Shown here: positions 50,488 through 58,317 of the stretch, in pieces
Position numbering within the stretch: the stretch's first letter is position 1
How the letters are laid out: each line of letters starts with the position of its first letter
DNA from: Streptomyces polyasparticus
Lineage (GTDB): Bacteria > Actinomycetota > Actinomycetes > Streptomycetales > Streptomycetaceae
Assembly: GCF_014493765.1 (NCBI RefSeq)
Contig: NZ_JACTVJ010000017.1
Span: forward strand, 1-64,000
DNA length: 64,000 nucleotides
Direction: 5' to 3'
Translations under genes and position numbers: made by a program
The notes under the pieces: generated by a model
Databases searched by the model: none
What the model saw: the letters and a program-made list of their open reading frames with translations, nothing else
What the model was told of the DNA's origin: nothing

Positions 50488-51816
50488 TTACGCCATCGAG
50501 AACGTGACGACCGACTGATAGGCATCCGCGAACATGAACGGCGGAAGCTTCAGCGAGGCCCCGCCGCCGACCGCGAACTCGCCACCGGTCAGTTCCTCAC
50601 CACCAGGCGCCTGGGAGGCGACCTGCTTCGGTGTGTCCGTGATCGCTCCGGCCGCGCCCACGGTGCACGGGCTCGGGCTGTCCGGGTTGGTCACGGTGCA
50701 GGTCGGCGCGATGGAGAGCGCCGCGGTGCTCATGGCGTGCCCGGTGGCCGCGTTGAGGAACGGTGTCCTCGTCACGGTCACGTCCCAGCCGAGGCTGCCA
50801 CCGCGGAAGTCCTGTACGGCGGCGGCGTTGAAGGTGCCCGTCACCGTCTGGGACTTGCCGTTGATGGTGACCGAGCCCAGGTCGAGCGTGGGCAGACCGC
50901 CCGCGGGTCCGATCGCCAGGGCGCCCGGAAGCACCTCGATGTCGACGGGGTGCGGGACGCCCTCGATGGGGGCGACCCAGACGAAGGCCTTGCCCGGGGT
51001 GCTGCCGATGCGGATGCTGTCCGCCTTCGTCGTCACCGTGAGCGAACAGGTCGCGTTGCCGGCCGCGTCCGCCGTACCCGCACCGGTGTCGGTGTCCACA
51101 CCGGCCAGCGACGCGGTACACGTCACCGCACCTGCGGGGAAGTTGACACCGCTGACCGTCACGGCCGTACCCGGGCCGCCGCTGTTCGGGGTCAGCTTGG
51201 TGGTCGTCGGGACCGTCGGCACCGGGATCTGGTTGGTGACCGCGGAGACCTTCGGCGCGTTCGCCGTACAGGTGGTGTCCTGCGCGCCGAGCGGCGGGTT
51301 GGTGATCGTGGTGACGGTCTTGGACGAGTCGATCAGCCACTTGATGGCGCCCGGGCTCGCGGAGGCCGGGATGGTGATCGGCGCGTTGTTGGACCACGGC
51401 GCGATCGTCGGCTCACCGTTCGCCGGTACGGTCTGCGAGGCCTGTGCGTCGCCCGCGACGGTCACCTTGGTGCCGGCCGGGATCCCGGCGTTCTCCAGCT
51501 CGAAGGTGACGGACGGCGTCATCGTCAGGGTCAGCTGCAGCGGCACCGTCACACCGGTCGGCGAGGGTGTCACCTTCACCGATCCGACGGGCAGCACATC
51601 GCCCGGCTGCACATTGTCCGGCACCTCCACCGTGTACGTGGAGTTCATGTCGCGCGGGTTCGGCGAGGGCGAGCCTGCGGGCAGTTGGCAGTGCATGCTG
51701 GCCGTGGCGGTACCCGTCACGGCGCTCGCCGGGGCCGCGAGCCCGACGACTCCCGCCCCCACGGCAAGGGCCAGCGCTCCCACGCAGGCCAGACTTCGTT
51801 TGCGGGTGGTTCTCAC
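50488..51816 (-). CDS. Secreted WxL-domain-like / IPT-containing surface protein
   Basis: 442 residues. Signal peptide (LACVGALALAVGAGVVGLAAPASA), a first beta domain, an IPT/TIG-like module near residues 200-230 (KLTPNSGGPGTAVTVSGVNFPAG) and a C-terminal WxL-like domain (GGSLGWDVTVTRTPFLNAATG, ending YQSVVTFSMA). The canonical Trp-x-Leu is replaced by WDV in the first motif, and the second motif is absent (VTFSM). It pairs with the downstream DUF916 gene. GTG start at 51816 with AAGGGGG 10 bases upstream. Confidence 0.7.
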   Translation of the reverse strand: MRTTRKRSLACVGALALAVGAGVVGLAAPASAVTGTATASMHCQLPAGSPSPNPRDMNSTYTVEVPDNVQPGDVLPVGSVKVTPSPTGVTVPLQLTLTMTPSVTFELENAGIPAGTKVTVAGDAQASQTVPANGEPTIAPWSNNAPITIPASASPGAIKWLIDSSKTVTTITNPPLGAQDTTCTANAPKVSAVTNQIPVPTVPTTTKLTPNSGGPGTAVTVSGVNFPAGAVTCTASLAGVDTDTGAGTADAAGNATCSLTVTTKADSIRIGSTPGKAFVWVAPIEGVPHPVDIEVLPGALAIGPAGGLPTLDLGSVTINGKSQTVTGTFNAAAVQDFRGGSLGWDVTVTRTPFLNAATGHAMSTAALSIAPTCTVTNPDSPSPCTVGAAGAITDTPKQVASQAPGGEELTGGEFAVGGGASLKLPPFMFADAYQSVVTFSMA

Positions 51817-51913
51817 TGGGTGGAGCCCCCTTGTGTCGTGATCCTCTTGTGCGGCACGGCAGTTGCCGGCCGCAAGTGATCACAGGAGCTGTCGGCCCCG
51901 GGGGTCGTGCGCT

Positions 51914-51995
51914 TACATTGGGACCGGCACTCCTGTGCCGACGGACCGGCCACCCTTGACCTGTTGGCGCGGGAAAGGGTGGCCGGTTCTTGTGT
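51914..51995 (+). ncRNA. Candidate small RNA or attenuator: two consecutive hairpins ending in a T-rich run
   Basis: After a -10-like TACATT (51914-51919) come hairpins CGGCAC-tcct-GTGCCG (51925-51940) and a perfect 12-bp stem CCGGCCACCCTT/AAGGGTGGCCGG (51946-51986), then TTCTTGTGTGTT. This looks like a short transcript with its own terminator. It lies in a 475-base gene-free interval between divergent surface-protein and ABC genes. The rest of the interval has only small hairpins and the leader of the ABC gene. No known RNA family was recognised. Confidence 0.4.
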
Positions 51996-52291
51996 GTTCG
52001 CGTGTGCGCGGTGGTGCGGTCGTCGCATTAGCGCGCCAGGTGCCGGAGATGTCAATGACATGTGAAGGTCACCGGACAACGCATTTGACGGTCCATCAGG
52101 AGAGAAAGCGCTCCCCATCGGAAATGCCCGCTATGTCCTGAGTAAGGTGCGCTTTAACACGCCCGTAACCGCAGGACCGCCACGTACTGCGTCTGCGGTA
52201 CGCGGGGCACGCCTCCTACCTCCCGGGGAGGTCCGGGGTCTCCGTCCGGCGGGGGCCGCGATTGTCCGACCGCGCGCTTACGCTCGTAAGC

Positions 52292-54943
52292 ATGGATCTT
52301 CGACTGCCCGGGCTGAAGCGTGCCCGCACATGGCCGCGGTCCCGCCGGCTCGCCGCCGCGGGGGCCGCGCTCGCCGTGCTCGTGGGCGCCGGCACCTGGA
52401 CGGCGGTGGCCGCCGACGACAAACCGGCTGTCCGGCGCACCGACGCCCAGATGCGGATGGACGGGGCGTCGATCGACACCTCGTACTTCACGGCGGGCAG
52501 CAGGGACGACAGACGACCCGCTGTCCTGATCGGGCACGGCTTCGGCGGCAGCAAGGAGGACGTGCGGGCGCAGGCCGAGCGTCTGGCCGCGCGCGGCTAT
52601 GCGGTCCTGACCTGGTCGGCGCGCGGCTTCGGGAAGTCCACCGGCAGGATCGGGCTGAATGATCCGAAGGCCGAGGTCGCCGATGTCTCGAAGCTGATCG
52701 ACTGGCTGGCGGCCCGTCCCGAGGTGCAGCTCGACAAGGCCGGCGACCCCCGCGTGGGCCTGACCGGCCCCTCCTACGGCGGGGCGATCTCGCTCCTCGC
52801 CGCCGGGCACGACCAGCGGGTCGACGCGATCGCCCCGCTGATCACGTACTGGAATCTCGCGGAGGCCCTCTTCCCGAACGGGGTCTTCAAGAAGCTGTGG
52901 GCCGGGATCTTCCTCTCCACCGGCGGTGGCTGCGACCGGTTCGAGCAGCAGATCTGCGAGATGTACAACCGGGTCGCGGTCGCCGGGAAGCCCGATGCGA
53001 AGGCGAAGGCGCTCCTCGAGGAGCGCAGCCCGTCCGCGGTCGGCGACCGGATCAAGGTGCCGACGCTGATCCTCCAGGGCCAGACCGACTCGCTGTTCCC
53101 GCTCGGCCACGCCGACGAGATGGCCAAGACCATAGGGGACAACGGAGGACCGGTCGCCGTCGACTGGATCGCCGGCGGCCATGACGGCGGCGACATGGAG
53201 GGCGCCCGGGCCGACGGGCGCGTGGCCGCCTGGTTCGACCGCTACCTCAAGCAGGACAAGGGCGCAGACACCGGTCCCGCGTTCCGTGTGACCCGTACCG
53301 GAGGAGTGGACTCCACCGACGGCCGGGCGCAGCTCAGGGGCGCGACCGACGGGCAGTACCCAGGTCTGGACAGCGGGATGAAGACCGTCCCGCTGCACAA
53401 GGGCACCAAGTCCCTGGAGAACCCGGCGGGTTCGAGCCCTCCCGCGATCTCCACGGTGCCGGGCCTCGGCGGCGGCCTCGGCCAGCTGTCCTCGCTCGGG
53501 CTCGGCGGGCTCTCGCTCGACTTCCCCGGCCAGTTCGCGGCCTTCGACTCCGCGCCCCTCGGCAAGGACCTGCGGATCACCGGCTCCCCCACCGCTCGCG
53601 TCAGGGTGCAGTCGGACTCCGGCGAAGCCGTCCTCTTCGCGAAGGTGTACGACGTGGGGCCGGGCGGACAGCAACAACAGGTTCTGCCCTCCCAGCTCGT
53701 CTCGCCGGTCCGGGTCACGGACGCCGAGGACGGCCGCGAGGTCGACCTCACGCTGCCCGCGATCGATTACGAGGTGCAGTCGGGGCACAAGCTGCGCCTC
53801 GCCCTCTCCTCCACGGACCTCGGTTTCGCCTCCCCCGTCGAGCCGGCCACGTACAAGGTGACCCTGCTCGACGACCTGAGCGTGCCCACCGCCCCCGGCG
53901 TGAAGACGGCCCCGGCAGCGCTGCCCGCCTGGGTCTGGGCCCTGCCCCTGGCCGGCGTGGCACTCGCCGCCGGGCTGCTCCTCACCGCCCGCCGCCGGGT
54001 CGCGGCGCCGCCCGCCGACCCGGCGCTCGCCGAAGTCCCCCTCCAGATCACGGACTTGAGCAAGAAGTACGGCAAGTCCGACCGCTATTCCGTACGGGAT
54101 CTCGGCTTCCGCGTCGAGAAGGGCCAGGTCCTCGGCCTGCTCGGCCCCAATGGCGCGGGCAAGACCACGACCCTGCGCATGCTCATGGGCCTGATCCGTC
54201 CCGACGAGGGCGAGATCCGGGTCTTCGGGCACGCCATCCGGCCCGGCGCACCGGTGCTCTCCCGCGTCGGCGCCTTCGTCGAGGGCGCGGGCTTCCTGCC
54301 GCACCTCAGCGGCCGCGAGAACCTGGAGCTGTACTGGGCCGCGACCGGCCGCCCGGCCGCGGACGCCCATCTCGACGAAGCCCTGGAGATCGCCGGCCTC
54401 GGCGACGCCCTCGCCCGCGCCGTACGCACGTACTCGCAGGGCATGCGCCAGCGCCTCGCCATCGCGCAGGCCATGCTGGGCCTGCCGGATCTGCTGATCC
54501 TGGACGAGCCCACCAACGGTCTCGACCCGCCGCAGATCCGCGAGATGCGCGAGGTGATGATCCGGTACGCGGCCGCGGGACGCACCGTCATCGTCTCCAG
54601 CCATCTGCTCTCCGAGGTCGAGCAGTCCTGTACGCATCTGGTCGTCATGGACCGCGGACAGCTCGTGCAGGCCGGTCCCGTCGCGGAGATCGTCGGCTCG
54701 GGCGACATGCTGCTCGTCTCCACGTCCGAGCCGGTCACCGAGGCCGTCGCCGGAAAGATCGAGGGCCTGCCCGGCATCGCCTCGGCGGCCGTGGCCGAAG
54801 GCGGTCTGCTCGTACGGCTCGACGGCGCGACCGTGCCGTTCCTGCTCGCCGAACTCCTGCGCCTCGAAGTACCGGTGACCGGTGTCGGACCGCACCGCCG
54901 CCTCGAGGACGCGTTCCTGAACATGATCGGAGGCTCGGCATGA
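52292..54943 (+). CDS. Fusion: extracytoplasmic alpha/beta hydrolase plus cytoplasmic ABC ATPase
   Basis: 883 residues. N-terminal anchor (about 20-41), then an X-Pro-dipeptidyl-peptidase/CocE-like hydrolase with VLIGHGFGGSKED, nucleophile Ser161 (GPSYGG), Asp266 (GQTDSLF) and His297 (GGHDGG). A CocE-type jelly-roll follows (about 415-530), then a second membrane segment (about 546-568), and a full ABC ATPase: Walker A GPNGAGKTT (617-625), YSQGMRQRL signature, ILDEPTNGLDP. The two membrane segments place the hydrolase outside and the ATPase inside. A palindrome GCTTAC-GCTC-GTAAGC ends right at the ATG; no ribosome site is visible. Its stop is coupled to the permease region. Confidence 0.9.
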   Translation: MDLRLPGLKRARTWPRSRRLAAAGAALAVLVGAGTWTAVAADDKPAVRRTDAQMRMDGASIDTSYFTAGSRDDRRPAVLIGHGFGGSKEDVRAQAERLAARGYAVLTWSARGFGKSTGRIGLNDPKAEVADVSKLIDWLAARPEVQLDKAGDPRVGLTGPSYGGAISLLAAGHDQRVDAIAPLITYWNLAEALFPNGVFKKLWAGIFLSTGGGCDRFEQQICEMYNRVAVAGKPDAKAKALLEERSPSAVGDRIKVPTLILQGQTDSLFPLGHADEMAKTIGDNGGPVAVDWIAGGHDGGDMEGARADGRVAAWFDRYLKQDKGADTGPAFRVTRTGGVDSTDGRAQLRGATDGQYPGLDSGMKTVPLHKGTKSLENPAGSSPPAISTVPGLGGGLGQLSSLGLGGLSLDFPGQFAAFDSAPLGKDLRITGSPTARVRVQSDSGEAVLFAKVYDVGPGGQQQQVLPSQLVSPVRVTDAEDGREVDLTLPAIDYEVQSGHKLRLALSSTDLGFASPVEPATYKVTLLDDLSVPTAPGVKTAPAALPAWVWALPLAGVALAAGLLLTARRRVAAPPADPALAEVPLQITDLSKKYGKSDRYSVRDLGFRVEKGQVLGLLGPNGAGKTTTLRMLMGLIRPDEGEIRVFGHAIRPGAPVLSRVGAFVEGAGFLPHLSGRENLELYWAATGRPAADAHLDEALEIAGLGDALARAVRTYSQGMRQRLAIAQAMLGLPDLLILDEPTNGLDPPQIREMREVMIRYAAAGRTVIVSSHLLSEVEQSCTHLVVMDRGQLVQAGPVAEIVGSGDMLLVSTSEPVTEAVAGKIEGLPGIASAAVAEGGLLVRLDGATVPFLLAELLRLEVPVTGVGPHRRLEDAFLNMIGGSA

Positions 54944-55035
54944 GCGCTGTGGTGACGTCCGAGGCCGCGCCCGGCTACCTGATCGGAGGCTCGGCATGAG
55001 CACTGTGGTGACGTCCGAGGCCGCGCCCGGCTACC
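54924..55035. repeat. 56-bp tandem duplication spanning an ABC stop/start junction
   Basis: Copies 54924-54979 and 54980-55035 differ at one base (GCGCTG versus GCACTG). Each includes TGATCGGAGGCTCGGCATGA, that is the ribosome site, the ATGA junction and the first codons of the permease. 56 is not a multiple of three. Confidence 0.95.
54940..54999 (+). CDS. 19-codon mini-cistron created by tandem duplication
   Basis: An ATG overlapping the fusion gene's stop (ATGA) opens a frame MSAVVTSEAAPGYLIGGSA that ends in a TGA overlapping the real permease ATG at 54996, again as ATGA, with GGAGG before both starts. The first 13 residues copy the permease N-terminus. It is probably translated as a coupling relay. 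It is unlikely to have its own function. Confidence 0.5.
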   Translation: MSAVVTSEAAPGYLIGGSA

Positions 55036-55859
55036 GGGCCGGCCGCACCCTGCCCTTCCGGGTCGAGGCCCTGCGCCAGCTGAAGCGCCGCCGCACGATG
55101 GTGATGGCCGCGATCCTGTCCCTGTTGCCTTTCATCCTGGTCGCGGCCTTCGCGATCGGCGGCACCCCCGACGGCAACGCCGAACGCGGCCCGACCCTGA
55201 TGCAGACGGCCACGGAATCGGGCGCGAACTTCGCCGCCACCTGCCTCTTCGTCTCGGCCGGCTTCCTCCTCGTCATCCCCGTCGCCCTCTTCCACGGCGA
55301 CACCGTGGCCTCGGAGGCCAGCTGGTCATCGCTGCGCTACCTGCTGGCGGCCCCCGTCCCGCGCGCCCGCCTCCTGTGGAGCAAGCTGTCGGTGGCGCTG
55401 GTGTTCAGTGCGGCGGCGATGCTCCTGCTCCCCTTGGTCGCTCTGGTCGTGGGCACGGCGGCATACGGCTGGGGCCCCTTGCAACTGCCGACGGGCGGCG
55501 GCATCGGCGCCGGCGAATCGGCGGGCCGCCTGCTGGTCGTGGTGGTCTACGTCTTCCTCTCCCAACTGGTCACCGCGGGCCTCGCGTTCTGGCTCTCGGT
55601 GAAGACGGACGCACCACTCGGCGCGGTCGGCGGCGCGGTGGGCCTCACCATCGTCGGCAACGTCCTCGACGCGGTCACCGCGCTGGGCAACTGGCGCGAT
55701 GTGCTGCCCGCGCACTGGCAGTTCGCGTGGATCGACGCGCTCCAGCCCAAGATGGAATGGGGCGGCATGCTCCAGGGCGCGGCGGTCTCGGTCACGTACG
55801 CGGTGGTGCTGGTGGCGCTGGCGTTCCGGGCGTTTTCGCGGAAGGACATTGTGTCCTGA
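54996..55859 (+). CDS. ABC transporter permease partner of the hydrolase-ATPase fusion
   Basis: 287 residues with six membrane segments (ABC-2-like): MVMAAILSLLPFILVAAFAIGG, TCLFVSAGFLLVIPVALFHG, FSAAAMLLLPLVALVVGT, LLVVVVYVFLSQLVTAGLAFWL, LGAVGGAVGLTIVGNVLDAVTA and a final one before RAFSRKDIVS. The segment ASEASWSSLRYLLAAPVPRARLLWSKL is typical of ABC-2 permeases that pair with an NBD such as the one fused upstream. The start is the second ATG of a duplicated junction. Substrate is unknown. Confidence 0.87.
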   Translation: MSTVVTSEAAPGYRAGRTLPFRVEALRQLKRRRTMVMAAILSLLPFILVAAFAIGGTPDGNAERGPTLMQTATESGANFAATCLFVSAGFLLVIPVALFHGDTVASEASWSSLRYLLAAPVPRARLLWSKLSVALVFSAAAMLLLPLVALVVGTAAYGWGPLQLPTGGGIGAGESAGRLLVVVVYVFLSQLVTAGLAFWLSVKTDAPLGAVGGAVGLTIVGNVLDAVTALGNWRDVLPAHWQFAWIDALQPKMEWGGMLQGAAVSVTYAVVLVALAFRAFSRKDIVS

Positions 55860-55896
55860 GGGGTGCGGGCCGGGGCTGCGGATCGGGAGCCGGACG

Positions 55897-56118
55897 TGGG
55901 CGGGCGTCACCTAAGGGCCGGCTCGCCTCCGGCTCCCGCCGGGGGGGTGCGCGTTTCGTCGGCGGCGGCTCGGCCGGTGGGGGTTCTCCTCTTCTTCCGC
56001 TGGGGTGGCTGAGCTGCGTGGATGGTTGCGCGGACCTCGCGCGGGTTCCTTTTCGGCGCCCGCGCCATCGGGCTTCCTTTCCCCGATTGCTTTCAGAACT
56101 CTTCCGCCCCATCTCCCT
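55897..56118. repeat. Left copy of a ~215-bp intergenic repeat (inverted relative to 56920-57131)
   Basis: Reads GGCTCGCCTCCGGCTCCCGC, then GTGGATGGTTGCGCGGACCTCGC and CGGCGCCCGCGCCATCGG. The reverse complement of 56920-57131 gives nearly the same sequence, with scattered mismatches and small gaps. No coding gene is supported in 55860-56258; apparent frames there only reflect the repeat. Confidence 0.85.
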
Positions 56119-56130
56119 CAGCTCTTCTTC

Positions 56131-56170
56131 TCGCCTCCCTGACAGCAATCTCGCCTCCCTGACAGCAATG
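56131..56170. repeat. 20-bp tandem duplicate
   Basis: TCGCCTCCCTGACAGCAAT plus one base occurs twice head to tail (56131-56150 and 56151-56170), in the gene-free stretch beside the left repeat arm. Confidence 0.9.
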
Positions 56171-56258
56171 GGGGAAGCGGGGCCGAGGGTGGGAGCGTCG
56201 AACGCGGAGCCTCGCGAGGTCCGCGCAATCGGGTGGTGGGCGGGGAGTCGTGCTTCGG

Positions 56259-56837
56259 TCATGCGGAGCTCCCGCTCGCCTCCCCGCGTGTCCGGCCCGT
56301 TCCTCCCGCGGGGAGCGGGGTACGGCCGACGCGCCACCAGCGGCGTGACGCCAGTGCGGCCAGACCGGCGCCGGCCGTGTTGAGCAGAATGTCGTCCACG
56401 GACGACACCCGGTCCAACTGCAGGACGTACTGCGCCGTCTCGACCAGGACCGAGCCGCCGGCCCCGAGCGCGACCATCCGCCGTATCGATGCCAGGGCCG
56501 CGAACCGCAGCGGGGCAAGGAACCCCAGCGCCGCGAACACCATCAGGTTGCCGATGATCTGGGCCGTGTCCATCGTGAGCAGGTCCTGCAGCGGCACCAG
56601 GTGGACGACCGCCCCGTCCTCGTCGCCCGGCAGCAGAATCAACCAGACCGGCGGCACCGTCCCGTAGACGATGCCGACCTCGGCGAGCGACCTGCGCCAC
56701 GCCCTCGCCGCCCCGGCGAGCCTCCGCCGCCGAGCCAGTGCCCACGCCACCAGCGCCGCCACCGGCAACGCGGCCACGGTGAGGATCACCACCCCGGTGA
56801 ACGTACCGGCCCAGCCGTGCCACCCTTCGAGCCTCAC
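56259..56837 (-). CDS. VanZ-family membrane protein
   Basis: 192 residues with four or five membrane segments. VanZ-like features: VYGTVPPVWLILLPGDEDG early, LMVFAALGFLAPLRF, and the ETAQYVLQLDRVSSVDDILLNTAGAGLAAL segment near residue 130-160 that marks the family. VanZ proteins can lower teicoplanin susceptibility, but most actinobacterial members have no tested role. GTG start. The gene is bracketed by inverted copies of a long intergenic repeat, so it could have been inserted or flipped as a unit. Confidence 0.85.
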   Translation of the reverse strand: MRLEGWHGWAGTFTGVVILTVAALPVAALVAWALARRRRLAGAARAWRRSLAEVGIVYGTVPPVWLILLPGDEDGAVVHLVPLQDLLTMDTAQIIGNLMVFAALGFLAPLRFAALASIRRMVALGAGGSVLVETAQYVLQLDRVSSVDDILLNTAGAGLAALASRRWWRVGRTPLPAGGTGRTRGEASGSSA

Positions 56838-56919
56838 CCTGCCACCCCTGATTCCATCCAGTTGCCACCGGCAGTCTCACCGGCGGCACATATCGGCGGC
56901 GTATGGATCGGCGGGAGCC

Positions 56920-57131
56920 GGGAGATCCGGAAGAGCTCTGAGAGCAATCGGAGAAAGGAAGTCCGATGGCGCGGGCGCCGAAAATGGACCCGCGCGAGGT
57001 TCGCGCAACCATCCACGCAGATCAGCCACCCCAGCGGATGAGAAAGAGCCCCACCGGGCCGCCGGCCGCCGACGAAACGCGCAGCCCCCGGCGGGAGCCG
57101 GAGGCGAGCCGGCTCTTGGGCGACGCCCACC
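56920..57131. repeat. Right copy of the ~215-bp intergenic repeat (inverted)
   Basis: In reverse complement it repeats 55897-56118: GGCTCGCCTCCGGCTCCCGC, then GTGGATGGTTGCGCGAACC and TCGGCGCCCGCGCCATCGG. It fills most of the 308-base gap between the VanZ and DUF397 genes. No gene is supported in the gap. Confidence 0.85.
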
Positions 57132-57145
57132 TCTGATGCGTACGG

Positions 57146-57385
57146 TCAAGCGGTCGCGTACGCGGTGAACTTGGCCCAGGCCTCGGGGGTGACGGTGAGG
57201 ATGTCGCCCTCGGGGCACTTGGAGTCGCGGATGTGGATGGCGGCGGGGTGGGGGGCGACCTCTACGCACCTGTCGTGGACGTCATCGCTATAGGTCGACT
57301 TGCGCCAGTCGTAGGCGACTTCGAGGCAGTCGCCGCCCTGTTCGCTGCTGTAGCTCGACTTGAACCACCTAAGCGTGCTGGTCAT
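57146..57385 (-). CDS. DUF397 protein with duplicated motif (WhiJ-locus type)
   Basis: 79 residues. Two copies of the DUF397 motif are visible: WFKSSYSSEQGGDCLEVA (8-25) and WRKSTYSDDVHDRCVEVA (27-44), followed by one IHIRDSKCPEGDILTVTPEAW end (51-70). A normal DUF397 has only one N-terminal motif. The ATG overlaps the stop of the XRE regulator (ATGA). Such proteins usually act as partners or antagonists of the adjacent WhiJ-like regulator in Streptomyces development loci. Confidence 0.85.
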   Translation of the reverse strand: MTSTLRWFKSSYSSEQGGDCLEVAYDWRKSTYSDDVHDRCVEVAPHPAAIHIRDSKCPEGDILTVTPEAWAKFTAYATA

Positions 57386-58206
57386 TGCTCTCCTAGCAAC
57401 CGACTCAACAGGTCCCTGCTTTCCTGGGGGTTGAGGGCCTGTGTCCGCAGCATCGCATATTTGTGCTCCAGGATGGACACCTCGTCCGGAGCGGCAATCA
57501 GTTGGCTGCCGCGCTGCGCCTCCACGTACGCGAGCCGCTGGTGATCTGCTGTCTCGATCAGGATGAACGGCCCCGACAGCCCGGCATGAAAGGTGCGGCC
57601 GAGCGGCACCACCTGGACGGTCAGGCCGGGAATGGCTGCCGACTCCTGAAGGCTCCGCAACTGCTCGGTGTACACAGCGTCCCCGCCCAGCCGGTCGACG
57701 AGGATCGCCTCGGAGAGGATGAAGCACGCCCTTGGGGGATCCTTCCGGTGCAGGATCTCCTGGCGCTGAATACGAGCTTCGACTCGGAGCTCAATCTCGT
57801 CCCGGGTGAGCGCCGGGACGTCATTGCTGAAGACCGCACGGGCGTACGCCCTGGTCTGGAGCAGACCAGGAAGTACCTGGTTCTGGTACGAGGACAACCC
57901 GAGAGCCTCACGCTCCAAATCCAGGAACTCCGCCGCCCACAGCGGGACCAGATCGACCTCCGGCATGTTGGCCACCGCAACAGCCATCGCCCCCTGGCTT
58001 CCCAGCACCTGGTCCAAGGACTCCGCCAGATCCGGCAACAGCGGCCGCACCCCTTGCTCGATGGAAGCGATCGTCACCTCCGCCACCATCAGCCGTTCCG
58101 CCAGCTCGCGCTGCGTCAGCCCTGCGTTCCTGCGGAACCGGGCCACCAGCGCGCCGACCATCCGCATCGCCGACGCGTTCTTCCGGGGGCGCTTCCTGAC
58201 AGCCAT
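57382..58206 (-). CDS. XRE-family WhiJ/Scr1-type regulator (DUF5753)
   Basis: 274 residues: an N-terminal XRE helix-turn-helix (VGALVARFRRNAGLTQRELAERLMVAEVTIASIEQGVRPLLPDLAESL) and a C-terminal DUF5753 domain beginning LEREALGLSSYQNQVLPGLLQTRAYARAV. This is the WhiJ-like class, present in many paralogues in Streptomyces and linked to differentiation. Start ATG 58206 preferred (GGGGG about 11 bases upstream); a GTG six codons earlier is possible. It is coupled to the DUF397 gene and divergent from the ATPase gene, completing the AbaA/WhiJ-type triad. Confidence 0.88.
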   Translation of the reverse strand: MAVRKRPRKNASAMRMVGALVARFRRNAGLTQRELAERLMVAEVTIASIEQGVRPLLPDLAESLDQVLGSQGAMAVAVANMPEVDLVPLWAAEFLDLEREALGLSSYQNQVLPGLLQTRAYARAVFSNDVPALTRDEIELRVEARIQRQEILHRKDPPRACFILSEAILVDRLGGDAVYTEQLRSLQESAAIPGLTVQVVPLGRTFHAGLSGPFILIETADHQRLAYVEAQRGSQLIAAPDEVSILEHKYAMLRTQALNPQESRDLLSRLLGEQ

Positions 58207-58317
58207 GTCCGTCAAATCCCCCACCGCCCCTTACTCGACCCGGCCCGAGGTCATACAGCTCACGGGTATGAGCCGACTGACTGTTCCACGATAGTCACGC
58301 TCCGCAACCCTCGCCCC

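Noticed and set aside
55860-56383. Apparent proteins in the 3' flank of the ABC permease
   Set aside because: They are translations of the intergenic repeat; both arms give similar reading in several frames and neither has a start site or domain.
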